Assembly: GCA_050084985.1 (NCBI GenBank)
Contig: JBITNC010000001.1
Location: forward strand, 171,616,001-171,680,000
Origin: Nageia nagi
Taxonomy: Eukaryota; Pinophyta
Direction: 5' to 3'
DNA length: 64,000 nt
Part shown: positions 13,147-25,075 of the stretch, in pieces
Layout: each line of letters opens with the position of its first letter
Numbering within the stretch: the first letter of the stretch is position 1
The notes under the pieces: generated by a model
Seen by the model: the letters and a program-made list of their open reading frames with translations, nothing else
What the model was told of the DNA's origin: nothing
Database searches by the model: none
Program-made: the position numbers and the translations under genes

Positions 13147-13408
13147 TGCAAGCTAGTGGAAAATCCTTGGAATCAATCAGAGAGCCATGAAGAAAATAAT
13201 GAAAATGATAAAAAGTGGTAACTTGCATTATATTATAATGACTAAAGAATGTTTGTTAAATAGGCAAGGAAACAAATGAAAACCATACAATTAAATCAAG
13301 TTCAACCATTATAGCAACTTGATAAACATGACAACTCATAAACACACTATCTTAGCTAGTGAACTTAAGCTATCCTAGATATCTAAAAGGTATTAAATAA
13401 CTCTAACA
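13147..13408 (-). repeat. 5' LTR of J
   Basis: Right terminal repeat of J. In minus orientation it starts at 13408 with TGTTAGAGTTATTTAATACC. It is followed on the outside by the ATTTG target duplication. Confidence 0.78.
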
Positions 13409-14220
13409 ATTTGGTCAACTATGTGTGAATAATAAGAATCATATTTAACTTATTCTCATTAACCTCTAATAGATCCTTCAAAAATTTTCTTATGAATAAG
13501 GGGTCTATACCACACACAATGCTTTTAGGCATGCCATAAAACCTAAAAATTTGATTGAAGAAAATATTTTCCACCTTGCTTCCTATGAAAGGATGTTATA
13601 ATGCACAAAAATGCACCTTATTTGAGATCCTATATAATGCATCAAAATAATTATTTATCCTTTATATTAAAGAAGTCCCTTTATGAAGTTCAAATATATG
13701 CTATCCCAAATTCTATATGGAGAAGGTAATGGTTATACAATCTTGGTGCCTTTACTATTTATCCTTTATTATATTATCATAGTTTATACTTTTATAAATT
13801 TCTTATGCCTTTCATTCCTAACCAATAAAAGGATTTTTTTAGGCTTACGATATAGCCTAATGAACCTTGAATACCCAAACAATGGAGAAGCATTAATTTA
13901 TCATATCTCAATGCCTTTTTTTTCCATGTGAATTTTGACATCAATTCCTATTTTTGGGATTTTTATGTAATGCAAATTGTTTCTATATTTTTTTCTATTC
14001 CTTTCTTATTTTTTGAATCCATAGAGAAATTATACAATAGATGGCCGATACTATAGCTTCTTCAAATTTTATGAAAAGTACATCAGACACCACTTTTTTT
14101 GTCATTTCTTATATTTATTTTTAAATTCATTGAAAACTATTCTCATTAACCATTTATGTTATTTTGGATGAGATACTTTTTGCACCAAGAATTATTTGAA
14201 GTTGTTATAGTCAATATTAA
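13409..14220 (-). pseudogene. Ty3/gypsy RNaseH-integrase (element K, 5' half)
   Basis: Minus-strand pol remnant. Near 14000-14150 it resembles the end of RNaseH and the linker (KFEEAIVSAI, LWIQKIRKE). Around 13850-13900 is the integrase zinc-binding leader (INASPLFGYSRFIRLYRK, equivalent to the family pattern of HSSPLGGHSGFLRTY). At about 13830 comes SFYWLGMKG, then VKAPRLYNHYLLHIE, and near 13530 an FKLHGMPKSIVSDRDP-like block degraded to WHA..HCVWYRPLI. The order and spacing are those of chromovirus integrase. Reading requires several frame changes and stops. The gene continues in 8683-9202 on the far side of J. Confidence 0.85.
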
Positions 14221-14279
14221 TTTTGTATATCCAATTGAAAGCATTTTTTTATTATCCTCAATGGGGTCTCTACAATAAG

Positions 14280-15047
14280 GGCATTAATTGAGTTCAAAAC
14301 CTATAGTAAGAGCATTGAAAAAGTTATTTCCTGTAGCAAGGGAACAAAATAATGGAAGCAAAAATTATGAAAAAAGGAATTTTAAGTAGTTGGGCCATTT
14401 TTTGAGTCATTTCAGAAGTTTGGGAATCATTTGGAGCAAACACACACCAATTTTGAAGTACAAACTTCCTTAGAAACATTTGGGGAGTGAGTTGAACTTG
14501 TAGTGAGATTGTTTAAGAAAGTTTTCCTTAATGCATTATTATTTCAGAAGCTTAGGATATTGATGAGATATTTTATTGATAAAGAGGGGTTGTAGATCAT
14601 TGGGGTTGAAGATGCAAGCCTTTTTCCAAAGTTGACATAAAACACATACTACTTTGTAATTTTAGCTTCTATATTGTTGATCAATGAATTAAATCAAAGT
14701 TATTAAAAGTGGATGTTTACCACTCTATATTGTTGTGCCTTATTTTATGTGTATGAAATATCTATTATTGGTTAGTTATTTTAATTTTAATTTTAATCAG
14801 TATTACACTATAAGTTTGAGAGCAAGCATAGATTGTAAAATTTTGAAGTTTATAATTTTTTTGTGAGTGAGGATATGAGTAAGCCATAGGCTTCTGGTGA
14901 TTACATATCATGTTGTATCATATAAGTGTTGATATTATTTATGGGTATTCATTAATTTATTGCAATATTTTTATGGTTTATCTTGCATATCTGTAAGTAG
15001 AAACCAAAGTGACTTTTTTGGTGATTTATTTAAGGAAGATTGATAGT
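14280..15047 (+). other. Probable LTR/leader of element H
   Basis: Non-coding sequence between the K pol remnant and the H gag start. By position it should contain the 5' LTR end, PBS and leader of H, but no clear TG/CA boundary or primer site could be fixed. Confidence 0.35.
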
Positions 15048-15818
15048 ATGGAAGAGATAATACAAAATATGGTTAGAGAAATTTTGGCATTGAAGACTAC
15101 TCAATACATTGATGAAAATAAAAATCATGATGTGGGAGAGAGTTTTCATCAAGCACTAAAATAAAATTTTAAATTAGAGGCTAAATTTGATTTCAAACAC
15201 TTTGAAGGAGAAATTGATATATAAAAAATTAACAAATGACCAAAATAAATGGAGGTATTTTTCTAATTACAAAAGATTGAGGATGATAGAGATAAAATTA
15301 AGATAACTACTCTCAAATTGGAAGGGCATAATTTAGTTTGGTGGGAAGGTTATTGTGATGTCATCAAAAGTGGTGATGATTTAAGTGCTACAAGTTGGAA
15401 GGAGTTTAAGGAGCTTCTACAAAGTCAATACTAATCTCTTAGCCAATTAGCAAAAATTAGCCATGGAGTACCGGTTCCATTTTAAGCAAGGAAAATGGAA
15501 AAGTGTCAAAGATTACACAACTAAATTCAAAAAGAGGTTTGTATTAATTGGTTTTTCCTTAAAGATCCAAGATACTTTACTAAACTATATTAGAGGTTTG
15601 AAAAAATATCTTCATAATTCCATATTGATTTCTAATACTTCATATTTAGATCAAGTTTGTGTTTAGGCTCAACATTTGGAGGCTCATGGAAAATCTATAA
15701 CGAAGGAAAAAAATTCCAAGAAGAAGCCTTAAAGGAAGGACAAAACTAATGCCATGATTAAGAAAAATGATGATAATAAATCTTATTGTTCTCGTTATGA
15801 TGGATATGATCTTGATGA
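15048..15818 (+). pseudogene. Ty3/gypsy gag, element H (truncated by G)
   Basis: Plus-strand gag of a chromovirus-like element. It starts MEEIIQNMVREILALK at 15048. The capsid region has FDFKHFEGEIDI, LEGHNLVWWEGY and SWKEFKELLQSQY. After a frameshift it continues at 15463-15666 with the classic SVKDYTTKFKKRF, IGFSLKIQD and LLNYIRGLKKYL blocks and a QAQHLE-like tail. A basic Lys-rich stretch leads into a knuckle (YCSRYDGYDLDD), which stops abruptly at 15818 where LTR G begins. H was therefore broken by insertion of G in the nucleocapsid motif. Several in-frame stops also occur. Confidence 0.85.
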
Positions 15819-17200
15819 TGTAAAATTATAATGTCCCCATTTTTTAAGTGTTTTCCCCATTTCACCTTTGATAAATGGGAACATTAATTTAGGGGTGATT
15901 TAATCTATTTTTGTAGGAATTGACCAAAATGACATAAATTTCACTTATAGAATTAGTAAAAGCTCTAATTATGAAATAAATGGTCCTTTTATTTGTTAAT
16001 TGCATTTAGTTAAATTACTAAAATGCCAATAATGATGTATTTGTAATACCAAGGGAATTATATTTATAAATGCAATATTAGTATCCTTAGAAGAGGTGTT
16101 GCATATTTTATCCTTGAAAATTGTAATATTGGTATTTTATGTATCTCTAGTCATTAGTGCTTCCCTCTTTGAGGTAGAGCATCCCCCTAGGTGATTGCAC
16201 CAACTACAAGGTATCATTAAAAGCCCCAAGGTTGGATGTGGCATCTCAAGGAGTTATTTAGAATCTCAAGGCATTGTAAGATCCCCATACTTAGATGTTG
16301 GGAATTTAGGTACTCATTCACCCCCACATTGAAGTTTTGGGCATCCTAAAATCCCACATAACCCTTCTTTGGAACTAGACACTTAGTGCTGATCTCAATG
16401 CATCTTGACATCACCCCCTCTTGGATGTTGCATTCTTGGATCATTGGATGTGATATCACTTCTCCCAAGGCTCTTTGTCTTGGATGTTACAAACATGAGC
16501 ACACAAATCACACATAAATCACAACTCTCCACCATTGGATCAACTCAATGTAAGATTATATGAGAGACTACATCACCTATAAAAGGAGAACACTTGGTCA
16601 TTCCAAATTATGCTAATTATTGATTAAAATCCCCCTTTTTATTGGATTGAGTGTGAGAAATCTATCTCTACCACTTGTAGGGTAACCTACATTTGAGTTC
16701 TTGAAGTGATAGGAAGCTAGCATTAAGATTACTCTAGCATTATTGAAGGGAACACTATTGGTTCCATCACAGAGTTGTGGGAAATTCCTAGATTTGGCCT
16801 TACTACTACTACAATTGGAGAGGTCCTGGAGCTATCCAAAAAAACCTATTGGAGGAAGTCTTAGTACAAGCTCCTTAGGTTAAAAATATTATAATCACAC
16901 TATTTACTCTATCATATCAATATGATTATATTTTTTCTATCTCAATTTTCCATTTGTCTCCTTGTACTTAGATGTTGGATTTGGAAGTGTATTTTCATAG
17001 GATAAAATCTATTTTTCCTTCCCTATTGTTGCATTGTAATTTAGGGATATTTTGCATGTTCAAAATAGTTTTATGCCTTATTTACCTAGACATTGGTATT
17101 TTTTATATATTTTGATTTAATCTGACTAAATTTAGACCATCAAGCTAAACATCCCTCTCCTAAGGCACGTTTGAGGAGTGAGCCCTAGTTTAGCTTATCA
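15819..17200 (+). repeat. 5' LTR of element G
   Basis: A 1382-bp candidate LTR. It starts TGTAAAATTATAATGTCCCC exactly where the H knuckle is interrupted and ends ..TTTAGCTTATCA three bases before a perfect TGGTATCAGAGC primer site. A TATA-like TATAAAA lies at 16578-16584. No second copy is present in the window, so the start is inferred from the broken H gag. Confidence 0.7.
16578..16584 (+). promoter_or_regulatory. TATA-like box in LTR G
   Basis: CTATAAAAGG context about 620 bp before the LTR end. Position and sequence fit the LTR promoter; there is no other support. Confidence 0.45.
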
Positions 17201-17203
17201 TAG

Positions 17204-17216
17204 TGGTATCAGAGCC
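17204..17216 (+). other. Primer binding site of G (initiator tRNA-Met type)
   Basis: TGGTATCAGAGCC, the standard site complementary to the 3' end of plant initiator methionine tRNA. It sits 3 bp after the LTR end and gives element G plus orientation. Confidence 0.9.
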
Positions 17217-17840
17217 ATGATTTTGCCATCCTATTGGAATCAAGGGAATCACACATAGAGGATATGTTGACTAGAGTTGAAGAGTTGATATCTTATCCTT
17301 ATTGCTGGATAAGAGTTGGAGAGTTACAAATGAAGGAGATTTCTGGAGGAGTTAGAGATCTATTATTATTGATGGAGATCATGAAATTCATTATGGTATC
17401 AATTCATAGAGATATTTTGCTAAAATCATCATGGTAGTTATTGGGAAGATATTTACCTTTCCTATCAGGTAAGAAGGAGGAGTTACTTGAGAGATATTGT
17501 TGGAAGATATGAAGTTAGTATTGTAGTGGAGTTGACCTTAAATCACACTAGTTGTTTTCAAGGAGTACCCACTAGATCTAGATGCTAGGAGTGAGACACT
17601 AGAGGTATAAGAGCCAAATCTCACCCTTATGAAAGGTTATTAGGTACTTTTTAGCCCTAGTTTCAAATTTTTAATCCTCAAGGAGAAACATTCAGCTTGA
17701 TAAGGTACATTTTCAAAAATTTTGCAATTTTTCTATTAAGTTTGAAATCATTGCTATGATCTGAAGTTTGGAGGAGGTTCATTTGTGATGAATAAGCCTA
17801 AATTTGATGAAGATTAGTGAATATGAGCTCATTTAGAGGT

Positions 17841-18400
17841 AAATGTTGGTATGTTGAGGGCATTTCTAATAATATTACTACATTTTGAGCCCTCCTAAAG
17901 TAATACATTGGTACATTGAGGATATTATGAGATCTATCCTACATTCTAAGACAAATACAACCTAGAAATTGGTGTCTTGGAGCATTCATGGAGGTATTTG
18001 TTGCATTATAAGCCCACATGAAGGAATACATTGGCATACTAGGAGAATTTTTGAGATCTACTATGTATTTTAGGACCATCCTCAAGAGGACATTAGCATT
18101 CTTGGAGCATTTTTAAGAATCTTTTTGCATTTTAAGCTCTCTTGAAGTTAGATGTTTGTATTTTGAGGTATTTTTGGAGGTTTATATGTGTTTTGAAGCT
18201 ATATAGAGGTGAACATGGTATACTAAGGCTTATTTTGAGGTTCATTTAATATTTTGTGGCAATTAAAGGATAAATGTTGGAGTTTTTAAGGAGGTTCTAG
18301 ATATTTTGCTACATTCCATAAGCATTTGAAGGGAGACGTTGGCTTATTAAGGCCAATTATGGACTATATTAACATAAAAAGTGATACTTAATTATAAGTA
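17841..18400 (+). repeat. 62-bp degenerate tandem array in the leader of G
   Basis: Nine related units begin near 17841, 17903, 17966, 18026, 18089, 18151, 18211, 18272 and 18334 (spacing 60-63 bp). Each has a core like acattggtatattgagg, followed by a TTTTGAGGT-like block and then cattttaagccc..tgaagg. The units are diverged from each other but the spacing is regular. The array lies between the PBS and the gag of G. Confidence 0.8.
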
Positions 18401-18906
18401 TTAACCAAATTTTCATCATGGAGGTTAAGAACTAATAAGATTGTTGGACATTTTGGTAATTATTTTCTAAAAAAATTGGAGCTTCAAGTCACTACAAGGA
18501 GGATGTTGAGAAGGAGAGTAAATTGATGTTACTGACTAAATTTCACTATGGTATATGCACCATGAAAGCTTAAGGAGGAGACATTGGGATAATTTTTCTG
18601 ATATATCCAGAATCTGAGGCTAGAAGTGAGACAATAGGTGTGTAGGCTCAATTGACTGCAAGTATGAGAAACATAATCTATTAGAGGTTTTTCATTTATA
18701 ATCTTAGCTCATTAAGTAAGATTGAATATAATTTGCACCATATTGTATAATGGGTGTATATGTTGACCTTTAAATCAAGCATCAACCCTTTGAGTATCTA
18801 TTTCATGCCTCAAAGAATTTACAATTAATATCAACATAGGAACAAGAGACAAAATAACAAACTGACCAAATAAAAGTTGGATACTTTAATCACTCTTCCG
18901 ATTGAG

Positions 18907-20114
18907 ATGATGATACAAATGAAGGCATCTAACAAAGGAGTACCAACTAAGAATAAAGGATCACTAATACATACTCCATCTCTTCAAATCATGGAATAAT
19001 TTTTCACCCCCAAATAGAATCATGGAAATGAGTAAGAGGAAGCAAACATAGATGAAGTGCTTCAAGAGTACATTGGAAAAATAGACACATTTAGAGAAAC
19101 CATACCTTTTCATACATACTAGGAGACTCATAGGTAGAGAAGTTGGAAGTTCCCAAAACCATCTAAAGATAAGAAACCAAAGGTGCCTTTGCCTACTTTT
19201 GATGGGAGTGGAAAATTACCTATGAGAGCTTGGTTGCAAAAGCATTGAACTTAACTTTCTCTTCACCATATTAATGAAGGAGGAGAAATTAAGACAACAT
19301 ATATTTGTTTAGATGGGATAGCATACAAATGGTGACACAATGGTCTTACCACACTAGGACATGGGAAGTTTAAGACTTTTGAAGAATTCAATAGGAGGGT
19401 ACTAGATAGGTTTGAGCATAAGCACATAGAAGAACATATCAAGGAATTGGTTATGCTCTAATACATGTCTACCATTGATGTTTACATTGAGGAATTTCAA
19501 AGAATTATAGTATCTATGCCTAATATGGAAGAAAGTAGACTTGTATTCCTCTTCATGTTTGGTTTACAAGTACTCATTAGGTCATTAATTAAGTTTGTGG
19601 AACCACCATCTCTATTTGTTATAGTTCTTAAAGCCAAGTTACTAGAAGGATTTAATCACCCAAAAGGAACATTCTCAAAAAGTCCTTTAATAATAGTACA
19701 AACCATGATAGTAATAAAGGAACCAATGAAAGGGAAGCCTCCAACACCCAATCAAAAATCCACAATGGGATTGGATTATTCTACACATCAAGCGCTAAGG
19801 AAATAAATTAAAATCTTTGCTTCACTTATCGAAATCACTAGGAGAAAGGTCCTTGATGCAATGGAAAGGTTCAACACATGTACTTAGAGGTATGCAAAGT
19901 AGAAGAAGATTTTGATGAAGAGATGAACACATGCAACCATGAAGTAGGGATCCAGGACATTGAAGGGGAATTGGCTACACTAAAAAGAGCCTCTCAATTT
20001 ATAATTATCAAGGTAGAAGGGCTTGTGGATAATAGCAAGGTTGTAGTGCTCATTTTTTATAAGTTGTTGGAGTGTGTTGTCAATAATCTAATGCAAGTTT
20101 ATAGTGTTGTGTGA
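18907..20114 (+). pseudogene. Ty3/gypsy gag-protease, element G (truncated)
   Basis: Plus-strand gag with an aspartic protease remnant. The first ATG in frame is 18907. The gag core spans about 19140-19660: PLPTFDGSGKLPMRAWLQKH, YICLDGIAYKW, FKTFEEFNRRVLDRFEHKH, YIEEFQRIIVSMPN and RLVFLFMFGL, a well-known plant gypsy gag type. A second segment (19878-20114, other frame) reads IIIKVEGLVDNSKVVVLI. That matches the strand before the protease active site, but the expected DSG is replaced by unrelated residues. The sequence then loses similarity at about 20114, and no reverse transcriptase follows. Several stops. Confidence 0.85.
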
Positions 20115-22624
20115 AATTACAAGCATCCATTTATAAATGCATTCTACCTTTGAGTTGTAGAATTATTTCAATTATGAATTTCTTGAGTATTTTAGTTATT
20201 CATTTATATTAAATAGCTTCAAGTAGCTCAAGGTTCCTTTTCATCTATCACTTGTTTTGTATCATCACTTTAGATCAATGCATTTGGAGTCGATACTTAG
20301 TGTTTTTCCACTTTTTAATGTCAACCTATATTTTTTGGGTGCATTGGAATCACAAGTCACTCATATCCTATCCACACTTAGTCTAGTTATGTCCACTTGT
20401 ATTTTTTTATCACAACTTGTAAGTATATATCATCAATCATGGCATGGACCATTGGACATCATTTTTTTTTATCTAGTTTGGTATGGAGCTAGAGCATGTC
20501 CTACACATTAAGTTGGAACTTGGTCCTTACCTCTTTTTTGTTTTTGTTTTACATTATGTTATTTTTTTCTTCCCACATTGTTTTCCTCCATCATTTATCA
20601 TTGCATCCATATGTTGGGGCTGTTGAATAACATTGCTTACCAACAATATGAAAGTTGTTCAGTAAAAGAAGTCATTGTACACATTAAAATGGAAGTTGGC
20701 CCCAAATCAATTTTCACTTTTCTTATGTTCACTTGTTATTTTTTGATATTATTTTATCTCTTTTATGTTTTCCTATGTCAAATTTTAAGTCATTTTATCT
20801 TTGTTGAAATTTGCACTTTACACCTATTTGCCTTTCATTTAGCTTTCAAAAAATTGTTTAACCATGTTGATTTCTTATGCAACTTATTTTATCCACTACA
20901 CAATTCTAAATGTGATCACATTCCATAATTTTTATTATGTTTTTTTTTTTTATCCCATGTGTCTTCTTTTGCCTCCCAAAATGGGCTATTTGGCCACTTT
21001 TATCACTTTTTCAACCTATGTTGATTTGAGTCATTTGATCATTTTATCTTGTAAACTTGTCTTATTTTATCTTTTTATGTATCATTATTTCTTGTAAAGA
21101 TATTTTAACTTGGTTTGTAACCATTTCGAAGTTCATTTTGTTTTAGAACCAAAGGTATTGAAATTTGACACCTTAAAAAGTTGCTTTCTATTTGCTAGTT
21201 TTGAACCTATTTAACTAATTCTATTTTTCATTCTGTTAGTTTCTAGTGGGTTTTTGATATACTTTCAATAACCCCACCAATTTTCATAGGTTAATTTTAT
21301 CATTTGATATCTTTTTTAAAGTCAAACAAAAGCTCACTTGAAGTAGTGTACTTTCAATGAGCACTTAAGGGTTTTTTGTAAAGTTAAAGTTGGCTTTGGT
21401 TTTGGCTTCAAAAATAGGACAAATGATCTTCATTTTTCAAGCCATATTTTGAAGCAATTAGATTTTTCATTTTTCTATCCTATCATCAAACTTGTTTTTA
21501 AAACTGATTTTCACTTTTCCAAAAGTGTTAAAATTGTCAAATTCTTATTTTAGTTCATTTTAGTTGTGTTTTTGTAATGTTTTCAAGTCATTATTTTTAC
21601 ATTTCATAATTGTTCACTTCAATTGAATTTTGATGTGTATGATTAAGGTATCTTTCCATCATGTATTTGGCATCTTGTTAGGTCTTTTATGTGACATTTT
21701 AGATGTTCATTTGTTAACAAATTTGATATATTTTCACTTATTTGTTTTATTTGTTGTTAATGCATGTTATTGTTACTTTGATCATTATCAATATCTATCT
21801 TATCTTATTTTTACAATTTAGTCAAAATTGTTTAATATTTTCTTTTATACCTATGTGTTTTATCTTTCTAAAATATTTACTGTTGTTTTTACTTGTTATC
21901 ATTTGTCTTTTTCTGATGATTTTTATCATTATCTTGTTACTATCATTTGTGATCTTTTTATCATTGAGACTTTGTTATCTTTTTATCTTTTTTTTTTACC
22001 ATTTTTTTATGTCAAGTTTGTCAATTTTCAAATGTGAGTATCCATACATGTTCATTTTTTTTACAAACATAAATAGTACAACAAAGCATTTAAACTTAAA
22101 ACATTGCATCATCAATTTCAAACATAGATCATAAACATACATACATACATGCATTGTATACATTAGAACATAGTCTAAATAATTATAAGCATAAAACTAA
22201 GATCATACATCTAAAATATGCATTGCATCCATGAAAATATAGTGTTGAAATTATCCATATCAACTAGGCATCAAAAATCATATATGCATACATCATAGAT
22301 CAAAAACATCAAATATGAAGTATAAGCATAAACATCATAAAACCATATAAACATGCATCAAATAGGTATATGTACAAAATTGACCTCCTAGCCATCAAAA
22401 ATATAATACATATAGTACATGGCATAAATCATCATAGACAAAAAAACCATGCATGTTTGGTCAACCCTACCAACTCCTAAAGTGCAAGTTGTACATAAAA
22501 TATGAGTGGTAATGAGATCTACTAGACTCCTCATATGATACTAGAATCCCTGTATCATTGTGCATGTCCTATGGGTACCTCGATTAGCCCCTATCATTGA
22601 AAGAATTGATAACATTGGAAGTGG
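20115..22624. other. Non-coding; strongly T-rich tract then A-rich tract
   Basis: From about 20250 to 22050 the plus strand is very rich in T (long runs, few G). From about 22060 to 22480 it switches to A-rich sequence with CATAAACAT/ACATACAT motifs. Open frames here encode Phe/Leu/Ile/Tyr-rich strings, as expected from T-rich DNA, and resemble no protein. By position it is the interval between the broken G gag-protease and the antisense PMD gene of F, i.e. where pol of F would be expected if it were complete. Confidence 0.6.
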
Positions 22625-24216
22625 GTGATAAATCCTTGCAAACTTATCCTCATATGCAACAATAATATCATTCCCTTATCTAAGGTGAAGGGCCTGACCA
22701 TTTATCATGTGTTCAACCTAGTGATCTATTGTTGTACTATAGCCAACTCACACTCTAACCTCACAACTCTTTATCTTAATATATCAACTACTAAATCTCC
22801 CCCCTTCGATGGAATAGGAGGATCCATCAATGTATTTGGCATGTCGATATCCTCCTAGCCCTTGATACCCTCATTAACATAATCCCGTCCATCATGTCCC
22901 CTATCCATCATACCATCCATTGTACCCTCCATCACCTCTATTACCTCCTATGCCTTTGTCACCTACACATTTGACCCATACATCATATCTTGGGCTATTG
23001 CCCACATCTCATCCCATATCCACACCTTCATTTATACCACTACCTTCACCATCCCCACCTACTGGGGGAGCCATTGCTACCAATCTATCCATACAAAATT
23101 AGTCATATGCAAGGGTCATCCCTACATCCATAACTACTACTATCAGAGTTGGGTGATCTAGCTTAGGCTCAATATTTGCATTTGCTACTGTAGGTATCCC
23201 ATCTAGCCTAAATCTGCTATACATCGTAGGTGCCCTTGGTACATCCTACATGATACCAAACTATTTGGTCACCCTATCAAATTAAAAGAACTCAATCTCC
23301 CTACATTGAGTCCTTAGCCATTTGGATATCTTGATCCTTGCTAGTTTAAAATCATCCTCTACCCATACTAGATCATCCATGTATGGAATCCAAATGAATT
23401 CTTATGGTCTCATCCTAACTACCACATCCTTATAATGAGTCAAGTTCATAATGTGGGGTCACCACTTGCATGGCTTCAAATCTCTCTCCCATCAAAGGTC
23501 ATATGGTGCCACTGTGCTTTGGTCTCCCTATCCTACATCTGCATATTCATGTATATCATAAGGAAGCCTTGCTAGCCTTCCTACTCAAATTTGCTCCCAT
23601 CCCTAGATTTGGAGGAGGAGGGAGCATACCATCCCTCATCATAATCTCAGTTGAATATCAAGAAAATCTTGATAGACTAGTGCTAGTAGTGTAGGTACCC
23701 ATGCAAAAATAGTCTCATCCTCAAGCATATGTCTCAACATATTAGATAGCTTCTAAGGGAATAGAACCTTAGAAGAGTCTAGATAGACGTATGTTACAAT
23801 GATGATCATCATAAACACCAATCATAACTCATATATCCCTCTTTGATATGCATCCTTGTAGTCAAATTTACCAATTCCCCAATGTAATCTCCACTAATAT
23901 TAGCATATAAGTCCTACCATTATCTTCAATTTGAGTCCAATCATGGGCTCTCCCCATATGGGGATCCTAAAGTTCTATGATATGTCCTCTAGAGTGATGG
24001 TACACTCACCCATAGTTAGGATGAATATGTTGGTGGAGGCATTACACCTCTCCACCAATGTAGTAATATACCCATGTTCACAGGTCATAAGATCCATCAT
24101 CCTGATGTAGCCAGTCTTGATATGAAGAGCCACTCCTAGTCCTCCTCATTCATCATGGTTTAAATAAGTCCCTAGATTAACCTAAAGCAATTTTGCATAT
24201 TGACTTGCTCATCCTC
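22625..24216 (-). pseudogene. Plant mobile domain (PMD) gene, antisense in element F
   Basis: Minus-strand gene of the PMD / aminotransferase-like family (the MAIN/MAIL type domain). It starts at an exon border at 24216 after a ..CTAATAG acceptor. N-terminal blocks: MNEED.EWLFISRLATSG, then YITTLVERCNASTNIFIL and TMGECTITLEDIS (about 24110-24000), the hallmark LVERW..T..F.L..GE.T.TLEDV pattern. Later segments retain DAYQRGIYE, DETIFAWVPTLLALVYQDF, RPYDIHEYADVG-like and EFIWIPYMDDL strings. A Gly-rich stretch and a possible coiled-coil tail (VVRLECELAIVQQ) follow to about 22625. Stops and shifts make it a pseudogene. It opposes the transcription direction of its host element, whose PPT and LTR lie just beyond at 25061. 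Confidence 0.85.
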
Positions 24217-25060
24217 CTATTAGAAATCATAAAAAATGAAAAAATATAAGAAACACCTAGGGTCAAGGTATTTTCTTCTCTTGCTAGGGTGAAATGTGAG
24301 ATCTCTCAATATTTCCATGTTGAAAATGCAAGGACTCCTATCATTTGCCTCACTAAAATGTGGGGACCCCCACATTTCCACTTTTTCATCTTATTTTCTC
24401 TTAAATTCTATTTTAAATCCTCATTTTTTGTATCTTATCTACTCATCTATTTTTTTTAGTGTTTTACCTTGTTTTGTCATTTATTTTAACCAATATACAT
24501 TCAGCTTTACCCTCCCTATATCAGTTTTCCTACTTGGTCCATTTGTGCAATTCAATTAACTTAAAAACTTAATTAAATTATAGGATTAGGGTTTAGCACC
24601 ACCTTGGAGGGCCTGTAGCCTATTCTTGTGGTGAGGTCTCAATGCCATGTCACATTATCTCATTTGATCAGGAGGAGGTGGTAGGGTCAAAGCTCAATCA
24701 ACAAACTCAGAAAAATCAAAATACCCTTATCTTTTTGTAGCCTACCCAGTTAAAAACACCATTGCATTTTTTGCATATCCCTAAATGCAACTACATTTTT
24801 GGAATTCATTTTAAGAATGTAGTTGTATTTTTGAAATGCTATGGAATTTCTAGAAATGTTGTTGCATTTTCTCTCTTATGTTTTCTAGCCTTTGTCTTTC
24901 CTTTTGCTTTCAAATGCATCCCTATCTTCCTTAGCTTATTGCAAATGCATTTGAGAGGGATCACATATATTACTTGAGGTAGTTAACTATCACATCACAT
25001 TACTTCATATTACACAAAATTAGTTTTTTGCATTGCATTTAACCTAAGAAAAATGTAAAT
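24217..25060 (-). other. Upstream/intron region of the F PMD gene
   Basis: No protein similarity. On the minus strand the end nearest the exon is a pyrimidine-rich tract ending in AG at 24217-24218, as for an intron. The rest should hold the promoter and a 5' exon of the antisense gene, but none can be defined. Confidence 0.4.
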
Positions 25061-25075
25061 AAAAAAGGGGCAAAT
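25061..25075 (+). other. Polypurine tract of element F
   Basis: AAAAAAGGGGCAAAT immediately before TGTAGACATC. The same GGGGCAAA core precedes the 3' LTRs of B (40631-40644) and C (51853-51866) on the minus strand. It fixes F in plus orientation, opposite to its PMD gene. Confidence 0.85.

Larger units (their letters stand above)
9203..13408 (-). mobile_element. LTR element J, nested in K
   Basis: A 4.2 kb element bounded by two similar terminal repeats of about 262 bp and flanked by ATTTG at 9198-9202 and 13409-13413. The conserved minus-strand LTR start is TGTTAGWRTTATTTAATACC, preceded at the left copy by a purine tract, so the element is on the minus strand. It interrupts the integrase gene of K precisely: integrase motifs resume on both sides once the insert and one ATTTG are ignored. 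No convincing gag or pol domain was found inside, so it is probably a non-autonomous (LARD-like) element. Confidence 0.8.

Noticed and set aside
20257-22134. Several hydrophobic open frames that look like small membrane proteins
   Set aside because: T-rich DNA automatically encodes Phe, Leu, Ile and Tyr; no start context, family or conservation supports them.
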